A program made the position numbers and the translations under genes. The notes beneath the pieces were generated by a model. The model was not told where the DNA came from. It was given only the letters and a program-made list of their open reading frames with translations, and ran no database searches. Shown here in pieces: positions 7,944-15,760 of a stretch of DNA of 21,501 nt; the stretch's first letter is position 1, and each line of letters begins with the position of its first letter. Source of the DNA: Segatella salivae DSM 15606 (GTDB taxonomy: Bacteria; Bacteroidota; Bacteroidia; Bacteroidales; Bacteroidaceae); NCBI RefSeq assembly GCF_000185845.1, contig NZ_GL629647.1:288142-309642 (forward strand), in the 5' to 3' direction.

Positions 7944-9058
7944 TACTTCCAATCGACCTTTGTATTAAAGAAGATTGTAGCCGGACCTACACCCACTTTA
8001 GTTGAGTGAAGTTCATTACCGCTTGCATCAAATTCCTTCAAATAACCTGCAGTTGAATAGCTCAAACGACCTCCAATCCTTTCATAGAAACTTATAAATA
8101 TGTGACCAGACACAGGATCTACAGCGATGGCACTTGGCGCGAACTTAGTTGCATCATATTTATATGTCATGGTTGACGTAGCGTTCTTAAGTGGGTCATA
8201 AATAGAATAACTTACCGTAGGAGCACCATAGGGCGCGTTAACTGTGTAGAAAGAACCGCGATAATATGATACCAACGTTGCGTTGGGCACAACATCTTCT
8301 ACTATTTTTTTGCTATCCTCAGTCTTAAGTATCTTTAAACCTGCACCAAGTTGGTGATAATTTGCATCATAACTGCCCCAATCCAACACATAAACACCAG
8401 TTAGATTAATATAGATAGCTTGCGGATTCTTTATTCCTTCAATCTTGAATTCTTTTACTTCGTCTGTTGATAGATTAATTTCAGAAATAGAACCATTTCC
8501 ATTTCCCCAATCACTATTTGCTACATAAATGAAGTTTTTAGCGGCTGTAAGCCCTTCAGGATATGAACCTACTTTGTAACTTTTGCGCAATGTAAACGTG
8601 GTTGTATCAATTGCAGCAACATATCCGCCGTATGTTGTTACCCAAACTGCACCTGCACCTGCAATGATGTGTCGCGGCTTCTTACCATTTGCAGCACCTA
8701 ACAAGTCGGTGGTTTTAATCTGCTTTACAGACTTCTGATTGCGGTCCACAACTTCGATTGTACTTTCGTCAGTAACCACATAATAGATTTTACTTCCATA
8801 ACAAACGCCGTCATTCACCGTACCACCTAACAAACGACCATTGGCCTTTGTGAAAATATTCTCCGAGACAGCATTTGTTGCATAATCCCAATAGCTTATT
8901 GACCCAGGAATCTTCGATTTCATATTTCCGGAACAGGCAACAAACGCACCATTAGACGTAAGCACTGGCTGCAAATCGGGAGTGTCGTCTTTGTCACATG
9001 AAGTGAATAATGCGATACTCAACAATACAGTTGATAAACTTAAAATGATTTTTTTCAT
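7943..9058 (-). CDS. btuG: Surface cobalamin-binding lipoprotein BtuG (seven-bladed beta-propeller)
   Basis: A 371-residue lipoprotein with signal and lipobox FTSC (Cys20), followed by DKDD. An acidic run straight after the lipid Cys matches the known Bacteroidota surface-export signal, so it is probably displayed outside the cell. The rest is a YncE/DUF5074-like beta-propeller: repeated blade-type segments such as YYVVTDESTIEVVDR, VWVTTYGGYVAAIDT, IYVANSDWGNGNGSISEI, VYVLDWGSYDAN, FYTVNAPYG and IFISFYERIGGR. In Bacteroides, BtuG is an extracellular protein that binds cobalamin extremely tightly and passes it to BtuB, with which it forms a lidded complex. Its gene, 10 bp after btuB in this operon, fits that role well. 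The name rests on family plus context, since propeller lipoproteins with other ligands exist. Confidence 0.87.
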   Translation of the reverse strand: MKKIILSLSTVLLSIALFTSCDKDDTPDLQPVLTSNGAFVACSGNMKSKIPGSISYWDYATNAVSENIFTKANGRLLGGTVNDGVCYGSKIYYVVTDESTIEVVDRNQKSVKQIKTTDLLGAANGKKPRHIIAGAGAVWVTTYGGYVAAIDTTTFTLRKSYKVGSYPEGLTAAKNFIYVANSDWGNGNGSISEINLSTDEVKEFKIEGIKNPQAIYINLTGVYVLDWGSYDANYHQLGAGLKILKTEDSKKIVEDVVPNATLVSYYRGSFYTVNAPYGAPTVSYSIYDPLKNATSTMTYKYDATKFAPSAIAVDPVSGHIFISFYERIGGRLSYSTAGYLKEFDASGNELHSTKVGVGPATIFFNTKVDWK

Positions 9059-9068
9059 ATCTTTTTAT

Positions 9069-11069
9069 TTAGAATTTATAATTAACTACAAATTGATAAC
9101 TGATGCCAGGCATAGGATAGTTCCCCACTATCTCATACTGCTGGTTTAAGATGTTCTTGATGTCTCCGCGCAAAGAAAACTCCCCGTGTTTCATCACAAA
9201 ACGATGACTGCAGGTTAATCCCATATCAAAATAACCAGCCAATCGTGTTCCGTCATAATGTGAGTTCGACGCCCATCGGCTGCCATACCCTGCTCCATGA
9301 ATAACAATGTCAACCCACGGATTTCCCCATTTAACTGAACCAGAAACAGAGTGTAAAGGGATATATGCAATCTGTTTTCCATAATCGGGAAGAGATTTAT
9401 CCTCCCGGTCGGTCACATTCTGATAACTATAGCCGCCGAAGAACAGAAGATTATGCTTTTCTGCCAATTGATAGTCGCCGCGAAGCGAAACTTCAACTCC
9501 TTTTGACTGAACTCTACCGATATTTACATTCGTCCAGATAAACATATTATAAGGTATGGCCACAATCTTGTCCTTTATGTGATTTAGATAACCATCGGCC
9601 GTAATCTCCAGATTAAATCTATTTGAAAACTGCTTCTGCCACGTCACACCAAGGTTTAATTGGTCTGTCGTTTCGGGTTTCAACCTTGGGCTCCCGAAAT
9701 GAAAGAAGTAGTTTTCGTTGAATGTCGGCGCACGAAAGATATTCTTATACGATGTTCTGATGTAAAACTGTTCGGAAGAGAAAGGACGATAAGACAAAGA
9801 GCACGATGGCGATAGTTTACGCCCATTCTTTGCTGCTTCGCCACGCTCTGCCCCATTCAAATAAACAGAATATAGCGCACGTCCAAGCAAAACCAAGCGC
9901 GGAGCAACATATTTCACCGAAAAAGACTCCAACAACGTATGCCGAAATGGACGCACATCCGTGGCCAAACTGCTATTCAGGTTATTGAATACATAATCAC
10001 TCGCAAAAGCGAACGAAAGTCCATCGGTCGGAGTAAACATTGCTGCCAATGAGCCGTATGCCTCGCGTTGCCAGTAGTCTGCATCCATAACATGATTAGG
10101 AGAATACTTATCGCGGTAGCGCGAGCTGCTCCAGTTAAATTTGCCCTTAGCTTTCCAGCTCCACAACCCATTGGCTGCATGTTGCCGCCAGCCGAACTGC
10201 GCAAAACCATTGCGGTCGTGCAATGACTCACCATTGATGTCACTATAATACTTTACGATGCCCGGCAACAGGCGACTATTGTCATAATAATAGACTTTTC
10301 CATCGATTTCCCCATATTTCCCAGTAGAAATATAAGCATTCAACTCGCCGTGCCCGCTATTCATTCGGCTGTTGTTGCGTCGCCCATGTGTTTTATAGAT
10401 TCCATTGCGCAACGTGAAGGGATAATCATTTTCGGCGTAGATATATTCGCCATTTGCCGACAAAGTCACACGATTGCTCACGGATTGAACGTAGTAAACA
10501 AACGGACTTACATAGCCGAATGAGCCGAATTTCAGCTGCGTTTGCAGGTGGACGCGATGATCTGCCGGACGTTCAGTCAAGGTGGTCATTCTGAACAGCG
10601 CCGCCGAAGAAATCTCACGCGCCGACAAAAACACATCGTTCTCCCCACCTATCGACAGCGTCAACGACTCAATATTGTCTAATGCATAGCGCGAAACATC
10701 AACCGAACCGCTCTGGGTGTCGCTCAACATGAAGCCATCATAACTCACACCCGTATGTTGGGCGCCAAACCCTCGTACACCAATAGTTTTCATGCCTCCG
10801 GCGCCTCCATAATCACGAAGATTGACACCGGGCATGCGATGCAGCGCGTCGGCGATGTCCGTAATGCCCATATTGGCAATGTTCTCCCGATTGAGCACGC
10901 TGCCTGGCACAACATCAGTAATGCCACGACTTCCGTGATAGCCGATAACCTCAACTGCCTTCAAATCATGCACGCGCACGCTGTCTTTGGGCTGCTGTGC
11001 CCACGTTGGACAACAAACAACACAAGGAATGCTCAAAACAACGACAAGCTTATGTTTAAGCTGAATCAT
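9069..11069 (-). CDS. btuB: TonB-dependent outer-membrane corrinoid receptor BtuB
   Basis: A 666-residue TonB-dependent receptor for corrinoid uptake across the outer membrane. The signal peptide ends near AQQ (residue 25). A TonB-box-like segment follows (LKAVEVIGY), then the plug domain: ITDVVPGSVLNRENI, ADALHRMPGVNLRDYGGAGG, TIGVRGFGAQHTGVSYDGF and NIESLTLSIGG. The remaining ~480 residues are alternating amphipathic strands of the 22-strand barrel (for example SFSVKYVAPRL, FNLEITADGYLNH), with the FRAPTFNENYFF motif typical of BtuB-like and siderophore receptors, and the protein ends in an aromatic residue (NYKF), as outer-membrane proteins do. The riboswitch just upstream and btuG downstream define the substrate as cobalamin or a related corrinoid. 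It is the first gene of the operon. No CarboxypepD_reg-like extension, common in SusC proteins, is present. Confidence 0.93.
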   Translation of the reverse strand: MIQLKHKLVVVLSIPCVVCCPTWAQQPKDSVRVHDLKAVEVIGYHGSRGITDVVPGSVLNRENIANMGITDIADALHRMPGVNLRDYGGAGGMKTIGVRGFGAQHTGVSYDGFMLSDTQSGSVDVSRYALDNIESLTLSIGGENDVFLSAREISSAALFRMTTLTERPADHRVHLQTQLKFGSFGYVSPFVYYVQSVSNRVTLSANGEYIYAENDYPFTLRNGIYKTHGRRNNSRMNSGHGELNAYISTGKYGEIDGKVYYYDNSRLLPGIVKYYSDINGESLHDRNGFAQFGWRQHAANGLWSWKAKGKFNWSSSRYRDKYSPNHVMDADYWQREAYGSLAAMFTPTDGLSFAFASDYVFNNLNSSLATDVRPFRHTLLESFSVKYVAPRLVLLGRALYSVYLNGAERGEAAKNGRKLSPSCSLSYRPFSSEQFYIRTSYKNIFRAPTFNENYFFHFGSPRLKPETTDQLNLGVTWQKQFSNRFNLEITADGYLNHIKDKIVAIPYNMFIWTNVNIGRVQSKGVEVSLRGDYQLAEKHNLLFFGGYSYQNVTDREDKSLPDYGKQIAYIPLHSVSGSVKWGNPWVDIVIHGAGYGSRWASNSHYDGTRLAGYFDMGLTCSHRFVMKHGEFSLRGDIKNILNQQYEIVGNYPMPGISYQFVVNYKF

Positions 11070-11085
11070 TTTCGGTCAAACTTTG

Positions 11086-11121
11086 AATAAAACTTCAACT
11101 ATCTTCCTCGAAATAGTGAAG
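11086..11121 (-). promoter_or_regulatory. Riboswitch expression-platform hairpin upstream of btuB
   Basis: On the - strand, CTTCACTAT (11113-11121) pairs with ATAGTTGAAG (11093-11102) with one bulged base and a 10-nt loop, and is followed by a short U-rich stretch (11086-11092). It lies between the aptamer's B12 box and the btuB start, about 24 nt before the ATG. It is positioned to be the regulatory stem of the cobalamin riboswitch, either a weak attenuator or the hairpin that docks on the aptamer. I did not find strong loop-loop complementarity to the aptamer's P5 loop. Confidence 0.5.
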
Positions 11122-11130
11122 CAATAACTC

Positions 11131-11262
11131 GCAACGGCAGGTCTTCTGACTACACGATTCACGAAAGAGTGCCTTCCCAACAATTGCCGTCAGTGGCTTG
11201 TTTCCTTTCTAAAATATCGTTCACAGCAGCGGGACTGTTAAGGAATCTCACCTTATTCCCTT
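11131..11262 (-). ncRNA. Cobalamin riboswitch aptamer
   Basis: Conserved blocks occur in the correct order on the - strand: GGGAAT with GGTGAGATTCC (11242-11260), ACAGTCCCGC and CTGTGA (about 11221-11239), AAGCCACTG (11191-11199), GGGAAGGC (11171-11178) and the B12 box AGTCAGAAGACCTGCC (11136-11151). These are the hallmark elements of the adenosylcobalamin riboswitch family. It lies in the leader of btuB and should turn the whole transport and assembly operon off when cobalamin is plentiful. The mRNA between aptamer and start codon carries one further hairpin. Confidence 0.96.
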
Positions 11263-11297
11263 TTTAATCACAATGAATTATGAACCAATTGCGTGTG

Positions 11298-11329
11298 CGA
11301 AATTAATATAAAAAATGTAATTGAGCAAG
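11298..11329 (-). promoter_or_regulatory. Putative promoter of the btuB operon
   Basis: The - strand reads TAATTTCG at 11298-11305, one mismatch from TAnnTTTG, with a CTTG (one mismatch from TTTG) at 11326-11329 after a 20-bp spacer. Transcription would start about 30 nt before the riboswitch aptamer. It sits just downstream, in the reading direction, of the tandem-repeat array. Confidence 0.45.
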
Positions 11330-11427
11330 AAAACGCGGCTTATTAACTAAAAGATTATGGCCGACAACTGCTTTATAGGCGTGCGATGACTTTTAACTTT
11401 GGGAGAATATCAGAAAAGAAGATAAAA

Positions 11428-11716
11428 CTGCTCAGGAACTGGGGTAAATTATCAGAATTCATGAAAATCTGCTCAGGAACTGGGGTAAATCATCAGAATT
11501 TAGCTAAAAACTGCTTAGGAACTGGGGTAAATTATCAGAATTCGCTAAAAACTGCTTAGGAACTGGGGTAAATTATCAGAATTCGTGAAAAACTGCTTAG
11601 GAACTGGGGTAAATCATCAGAATTCGCAAAAAACTACTCAGGAACTGGGGTAAATTATCAGAATTCGCGAAAAACTGCTCAGGAACTGGGGTAAATTATC
11701 AGAATTTAGCTAAAAA
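11428..11716. repeat. Tandem array of seven 41-42-bp repeats with degenerate flanking copies
   Basis: Seven head-to-tail units start at 11428, 11469, 11511, 11552, 11593, 11634 and 11675. Five are 41 bp and two (units 2 and 7) are 42 bp. The invariant core reads GGAACTGGGGTAAAT followed by YATCAGAATT, and the units differ mainly in the joining A-rich part and a C/T at the seventh base after CTGCT. A diverged unit precedes the array (about 11387-11427, TTTGGGAGAATATCAGAA) and at least two follow (11717-11800, with CCGGGGACAATT and CCCGGGGGCAATC). The array is noncoding: the 41-bp unit shifts frame at each copy and stops occur on both strands. It occupies the space between the metH terminator and the btuB promoter. 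Spacers vary in sequence by only a few bases, unlike CRISPR. Confidence 0.95.
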
Positions 11717-11826
11717 CGTTCAAACATCCGGGGACAATTGCAGAAAAACGCGTGATTCTGATAAAACACCCGGGGGCAATCATCTATTTTCGTTTCAAAA
11801 GTGAGGATATCTTAAAAATTAAGGAT

Positions 11827-11860
11827 AAAAAAGACCTCCCGTGAGACAAAAAACGAGAGG
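11827..11860 (-). terminator. Intrinsic terminator of the smpB-metH operon
   Basis: On the - strand CCTCTCGT (11853-11860) pairs with ACGGGAGG (11835-11842), including one G-U pair, around a 10-nt loop and is followed by TCTTTTTT (11827-11834). It lies about 45 bp after the metH stop codon. A second small inverted repeat (GGCC...GGCC, 11874 region) lies between the stop and this hairpin. Confidence 0.85.
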
Positions 11861-11902
11861 CGAATGGCCAAACAGGCCGTTGAAGAGAAGAAAAACACAA
11901 GG

Positions 11903-14662
11903 TTATGAAAACAAATCGAGTTTGTTCTTGCGTGCTTCGTCTAACGAAATTATCTTTTGTTGTTCTTTCTCATAACCGCTCCGCAATTCGGCATACTTTT
12001 CATCTAAATTGTGCTTCAAAACAGCGCGTTCTTTCTTGTTCAGCAGCTTTGCCGCTATTAAAGCATTTTGCGAAGCGTCTTTCATCCAAACAACGGGACC
12101 TCCGTAGACGGGCGCAATCTTCAACGCCACGTGAAGCTGACTTGTGGTTGCGCCACCAATCATAATTGGAATCTCAAGCTGTGCTTTTTTCATTTCTAAA
12201 GCCACATTTACCATCTCTTCTAACGATGGCGTTATCAATCCGCTCAGCCCAATCATGTCGGCGTTCTCTGCAATGGCGCGCTTGACAATCTGCTCGGCAG
12301 GCACCATTACCCCCAGGTCAATCACTTCATAATTGTTGCACGCCATGACCACGCCCACGATGTTTTTGCCAATATCGTGCACATCGCCCTTAACCGTCGC
12401 GAGAATTATCTTGCCCGCCTTGTAAGTGTCGTCAGCTTTCTCCATTTCTATGTAGGGTTGGAGTATGGCTACCGCTTGCTTCATGGTTCTTGCCGTTTTA
12501 ACGACTTGGGGAAGAAACATTTTGCCGGCACCAAACAGTTCTCCCACCTCGTTCATCCCGTCCATCAAGGGACCTTCGATAATATCAACGGCATGAGGAT
12601 ATTGCGCTAAGGCTTCGGTCAGATCAGCTTGCAAATGTTCAGAAATTCCCTTTCTCAATGCATATTCCAATCGTTTTGCGACAGGAAAATCGCGCCATTC
12701 CTCATGCTGTTCAGCTGTTTTGCCAAGAACCTCCCCACCCGCTTTGCGTGCGTCTTCATTGGCCTTAATTTCGTTGGCCAATTCGATGAGCGCCTCGGCA
12801 GCGCCCTCTTTGCGGTTTAACACAACGTCCTCAATGATGCGAAGATGGTCGGAGGGAATGTCCGCATAGGTGATTTTTGTCGCAGGATTGACAATACCGA
12901 AGTCCATTCCTTGGTTTATTGCGTGATAGAGGAAAACGGCGTGCATCGCTTCGCGGATATAGTTGTTGCCGCGAAAAGAAAAGGAGAGATTACTCACGCC
13001 ACCGCTGATATGTGCACCTGGAAGATGTTTTTTAATCCACCCCGTGGCTCTGATGAAGTCTACCGCATAATTATCGTGCGCCTCAATCCCAGTGGCAATA
13101 GAAAGTATGTTCGGATCAAAGATAATGTCTAAAGGATTAAATCCCACCTTGTCGACAAGCAGACGATAGGCCCGTTCTGCTATTTCTATCTTGCGTTCAA
13201 ACGTCGTAGCCTGTCCGACTTCATCAAAACACATGACGACAACCGCCGCACCAAAGCGTTTGATTTCACGCGCATGGCGAAGAAACTCCTGCTCGCCATT
13301 CTTCAAAGAAATGGAGTTCACCACGCACTTTCCTTGCATGCACTTCAGTCCGGCCACGATCACGTCCCATTTACTTGAGTCAATCATCACAGGAACACGC
13401 GCCACATCGGGTTCAGAGGCTATGAGATTCAGAAAATTCACCATTTCTGTTTGCGCATCAAGCAAGCCGTCATCCATATTGACGTCAATGATTAAAGCGC
13501 CATCTGAAACTTGCTTTCTCGCAATGGTTAAGGCCTCTTCGTAGTTCTTTTCTTTGATTAAACGAAGGAATTTGCGGCTACCGGCGACATTACATCGCTC
13601 GCCAACATTGACGAAACGCACTTCGGGACTCACTTCTAAGAGTTCAAGTCCGCTTAACCACAAATCTTTCGGCCGTTCAACAGGTTTGCGGGGAGCTTTT
13701 CCTCTGGCCATCTCTGCGTAGCGACGAATAAACTCTTCGGTCGTTCCGCAACATCCTCCGACAATGTTTACAAGTTGTTCATCGATGAATTCTCCGATTT
13801 GTGGGGACATACTCTCAGCCGTTTCATCATATTCGCCCATTGAGTTAGGAAGTCCGGCGTTAGGATATGCGGAAATATAATAAGGTGCCTTTTTACCTAA
13901 TTCTTTAAGATAAGGTTTCATTTGACTTGCACCGAATGAACAGTTTAATCCCACAGAAAAGATTGGATAGCTACATATACTCCCGAGGAAAGCCTCTAAT
14001 GTCTGTCCGCTTAACGTTCGTCCGGCGAGGTCACTCACAGTTACACTCAGCATGATGGGTAACTCAAGGTTTCGCGCTTCCATTGCATTGGTTGCGACAT
14101 CAATCGCCACTTTCGCATTCAAAGTGTCAAAGATTGTCTCAATAAGCAAGGCATCTACTCCACCATCCAACAAGCCTTTGATCTGTTCTTCATAGGCAAA
14201 GTAAAGTTCATCGTACGTCAAATCACGCGCTGCTGGATTACTAACATCGGGGCTCATTGAACAGGTTTTATTCGTTGGTCCGATGGCTCCTGCAACAAAA
14301 CGGCATGTGCCATCGGCCAATTCATCGACAGCTTGTCTTGCCAGCCGAGCGCCCTCATAAGCCAATTCGTAGCTAATGTCTTCCAACCCATAATCTGCCT
14401 GCGAAATGCGTTGAGATGAGAAAGTGTTTGTTTCGATGATATCCGCACCTGCAGCCAAATAGCGTCGGTGGATATCGAGAATGACATCAGGTCGCGTTAA
14501 GCTTAATAAATCATTATTTCCCTTTAATTGTCGGCCCTCAACCTGTTGGAAACGTGTGCCACGAAAGTCTTCTTCTGTCAAATGATACGATTGAATCATT
14601 GTACCCATGGCACCATCTAAAATCAATATCTTCTCTCTAATTAAGTCTTGTAGTCCCTTCAT
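11903..14662 (-). CDS. metH: B12-dependent methionine synthase MetH without reactivation domain
   Basis: MetH transfers a methyl group from methyltetrahydrofolate through cobalamin to homocysteine, making methionine in the cytoplasm. The 919 residues hold a homocysteine-binding barrel (about 1-320, zinc ligands Cys241, Cys304 and Cys305 in GLNCS and GGCCG), a pterin-binding domain (about 350-610, FVNVGERCNVAGSRKF), the cap domain (about 650-740) and the B12-binding domain with DVHDIG, His762 being the lower cobalt ligand. The protein then ends. E. coli MetH continues for about 300 residues as the AdoMet reactivation domain, which is absent here, as in some other bacteria that encode it separately. 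I chose the ATG at 14662 (MKGLQD); a TTG nine bases earlier is in frame but unlikely. It follows smpB by 38 bp. Its cofactor comes from the neighbouring B12 operon. Confidence 0.96.
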   Translation of the reverse strand: MKGLQDLIREKILILDGAMGTMIQSYHLTEEDFRGTRFQQVEGRQLKGNNDLLSLTRPDVILDIHRRYLAAGADIIETNTFSSQRISQADYGLEDISYELAYEGARLARQAVDELADGTCRFVAGAIGPTNKTCSMSPDVSNPAARDLTYDELYFAYEEQIKGLLDGGVDALLIETIFDTLNAKVAIDVATNAMEARNLELPIMLSVTVSDLAGRTLSGQTLEAFLGSICSYPIFSVGLNCSFGASQMKPYLKELGKKAPYYISAYPNAGLPNSMGEYDETAESMSPQIGEFIDEQLVNIVGGCCGTTEEFIRRYAEMARGKAPRKPVERPKDLWLSGLELLEVSPEVRFVNVGERCNVAGSRKFLRLIKEKNYEEALTIARKQVSDGALIIDVNMDDGLLDAQTEMVNFLNLIASEPDVARVPVMIDSSKWDVIVAGLKCMQGKCVVNSISLKNGEQEFLRHAREIKRFGAAVVVMCFDEVGQATTFERKIEIAERAYRLLVDKVGFNPLDIIFDPNILSIATGIEAHDNYAVDFIRATGWIKKHLPGAHISGGVSNLSFSFRGNNYIREAMHAVFLYHAINQGMDFGIVNPATKITYADIPSDHLRIIEDVVLNRKEGAAEALIELANEIKANEDARKAGGEVLGKTAEQHEEWRDFPVAKRLEYALRKGISEHLQADLTEALAQYPHAVDIIEGPLMDGMNEVGELFGAGKMFLPQVVKTARTMKQAVAILQPYIEMEKADDTYKAGKIILATVKGDVHDIGKNIVGVVMACNNYEVIDLGVMVPAEQIVKRAIAENADMIGLSGLITPSLEEMVNVALEMKKAQLEIPIMIGGATTSQLHVALKIAPVYGGPVVWMKDASQNALIAAKLLNKKERAVLKHNLDEKYAELRSGYEKEQQKIISLDEARKNKLDLFS

Positions 14663-14700
14663 TCTTAACAATAAACTCTTGTATTCGTTAGCGCATCAGC

Positions 14701-15180
14701 TTAAAAATGCTTTAATGCGCGGTCCATTTCACGTTTATCTTGCTTCTCCCGCAGTGTTTGACGCTTATCAAATTCCTTCTTTCCTTTAGCCAAAGCAATG
14801 TCTACTTTAGCCCTTCCGTGTTTATCGATAAACAGCAGTGTGGGCACAATAGTAAAGCCAATTTGTTTAGAATCCTCTTCCAATTTATGGAGTTCACGCT
14901 TCGTCAGCAATAACTTTCGGTCACGTTTGGCTTCATGATTGCTATAAGATCCATAAAAATATGGACTTATATTCATCCCCTTCACCCACAATTCACCTTT
15001 ATATATCACACAGAAAGAATCAACTAAAGAGGCTTTTCCGTTTCTAATACTTTTGATTTCTGTCCCCGTAAGCACAATGCCTGCAGTGTAAGTATCTACA
15101 AAGAAATACTCAAACGAAGCCTTTTTATTTCTTATTTGAACAGGACTCTTCTTCCTGATTTCTTGCTCTTCTTTATTCAT
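14701..15180 (-). CDS. smpB: SsrA-binding protein SmpB
   Basis: SmpB binds tmRNA and places it in the empty A site of stalled ribosomes during trans-translation. The 159-residue protein has the whole family pattern: KKASFEYFFVDTYTAGIVLTGTEIKS at the start of the beta-barrel, then IRNGKASLVDSFC, the WVKGMNISPY strand, the KRDRKLLLTKREL segment, GFTIVPTLLFI and the basic C-terminal tail ALAKGKKEFDKRQTLREKQ, which becomes a helix in the mRNA channel. A short Lys-rich N-terminal lead (about 15 residues) precedes the core. The start overlaps the end of the DMP19-family gene by 8 bp, and metH follows, so the three form one transcription unit. No tmRNA gene was seen in the window. Confidence 0.95.
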   Translation of the reverse strand: MNKEEQEIRKKSPVQIRNKKASFEYFFVDTYTAGIVLTGTEIKSIRNGKASLVDSFCVIYKGELWVKGMNISPYFYGSYSNHEAKRDRKLLLTKRELHKLEEDSKQIGFTIVPTLLFIDKHGRAKVDIALAKGKKEFDKRQTLREKQDKREMDRALKHF

Positions 15181-15682
15181 TGTCTATCGTTGCAAAATGT
15201 TCTATGTGCTCATCAATGTAATGAGCAACCTTGTCTGTGAACATCTCTTCATGTTCAACAAAGGCATCATCAAAGTCATCAAATACCGCAAACTGCTCGA
15301 ATAAAGCCATAAATTCATCATCAGTGCAGTCGCTTTCTATCGTTTCATGATACATCGAATAGTATTTATGACTCTTGTTTATCAGCCTATATAGTTCGGG
15401 GATTCCCCATTCTCTAAAAGCCTTATCCGTTGGATTCAGGTAAATAAAAGCGCCATAACCATTATGAATTAGCTGCACAAAACCTCCATCCATCACTTCT
15501 TCGTGCAGAAAATGATAAGCTAACAGGGTAATCTGGTCAGCGTTTAAATCTCCTATATTGTCATTTGTCAGTTGACCACCAATGGCATCTAAGATTGCAT
15601 TTACAAACACTTTAACAAATGCATCCACACCTTCAGACGCGGCTTTCTGCAGGACGTTATCTTTTATCTTTACCTCAATCAT
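15173..15682 (-). CDS. DMP19-family protein of unknown function
   Basis: A 169-residue acidic protein without signal peptide or membrane segment. The central block LHEEVMDGGFVQLIHNGYGAFIY, then NPTDKAFREWGIPELYRLINKSHKYY, resembles the DMP19 (DUF4375) family; a distant viral member is proposed to mimic DNA, but bacterial members have no settled role. The C-terminus is very rich in Asp and Glu (about residues 117-169, for example DCTDDEF and DDFDDAF), consistent with an acidic binding surface. It is the first gene of a unit with smpB and metH, overlapping smpB by 8 bp, with a well-formed promoter directly upstream. The shared operon may be only a matter of convenience. The family call is from memory of its motif. 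Confidence 0.7.
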   Translation of the reverse strand: MIEVKIKDNVLQKAASEGVDAFVKVFVNAILDAIGGQLTNDNIGDLNADQITLLAYHFLHEEVMDGGFVQLIHNGYGAFIYLNPTDKAFREWGIPELYRLINKSHKYYSMYHETIESDCTDDEFMALFEQFAVFDDFDDAFVEHEEMFTDKVAHYIDEHIEHFATIDNE

Positions 15683-15699
15683 AAACGAGTTGTTTATTG

Positions 15700-15730
15700 C
15701 AAAAGTAACAAAATAATATGAAAAAGCAAA
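15700..15730 (-). promoter_or_regulatory. Promoter of the DMP19-smpB-metH operon
   Basis: The - strand carries TACTTTTG at 15700-15707 (perfect TAnnTTTG) and TTTG at 15727-15730 with a 19-bp spacer, the full Bacteroidota promoter. It leaves a leader of about 15 nt before the ATG at 15682. It overlaps the region of the divergent glycosyltransferase promoter. Confidence 0.75.
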
Positions 15731-15748
15731 AGACTTACTTTTTTTTAT

Positions 15749-15756
15749 TACTTTTG
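15749..15756 (+). promoter_or_regulatory. -7 box of the glycosyltransferase gene, nearly leaderless
   Basis: TACTTTTG (15749-15756) is a perfect TAnnTTTG box, but only four bases separate it from the ATG at 15761. No TTTG is seen 19-21 bp upstream. If used, transcription would begin at or within a few bases of the start codon. Confidence 0.45.
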
Positions 15757-15760
15757 TAAG

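Noticed and set aside
11461..11560. Short ORF of about 31 codons through repeat units 2-3 (GTGVNYQN-type peptide)
   Set aside because: It exists only because unit 2 is 42 bp long. The following 41-bp units break the frame at once, and no conserved start context is present.
11428..11716. Repeat array as a CRISPR array
   Set aside because: There are no unique spacers: the whole 41-42-bp unit repeats with only a few base changes. No cas gene is nearby.
12377..13544. Several + strand ORFs of 63-117 codons opposite metH
   Set aside because: They are antisense shadows of a strongly conserved gene; their proteins show no domain or signal.
14663..14671. TTG start three codons upstream for metH
   Set aside because: The ATG at 14662 gives the usual MetH N-terminus and needs no rare start codon. 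The same reasoning rejects the TTG at 7952 for btuF, where the ATG overlaps the btuG stop as TAATG.
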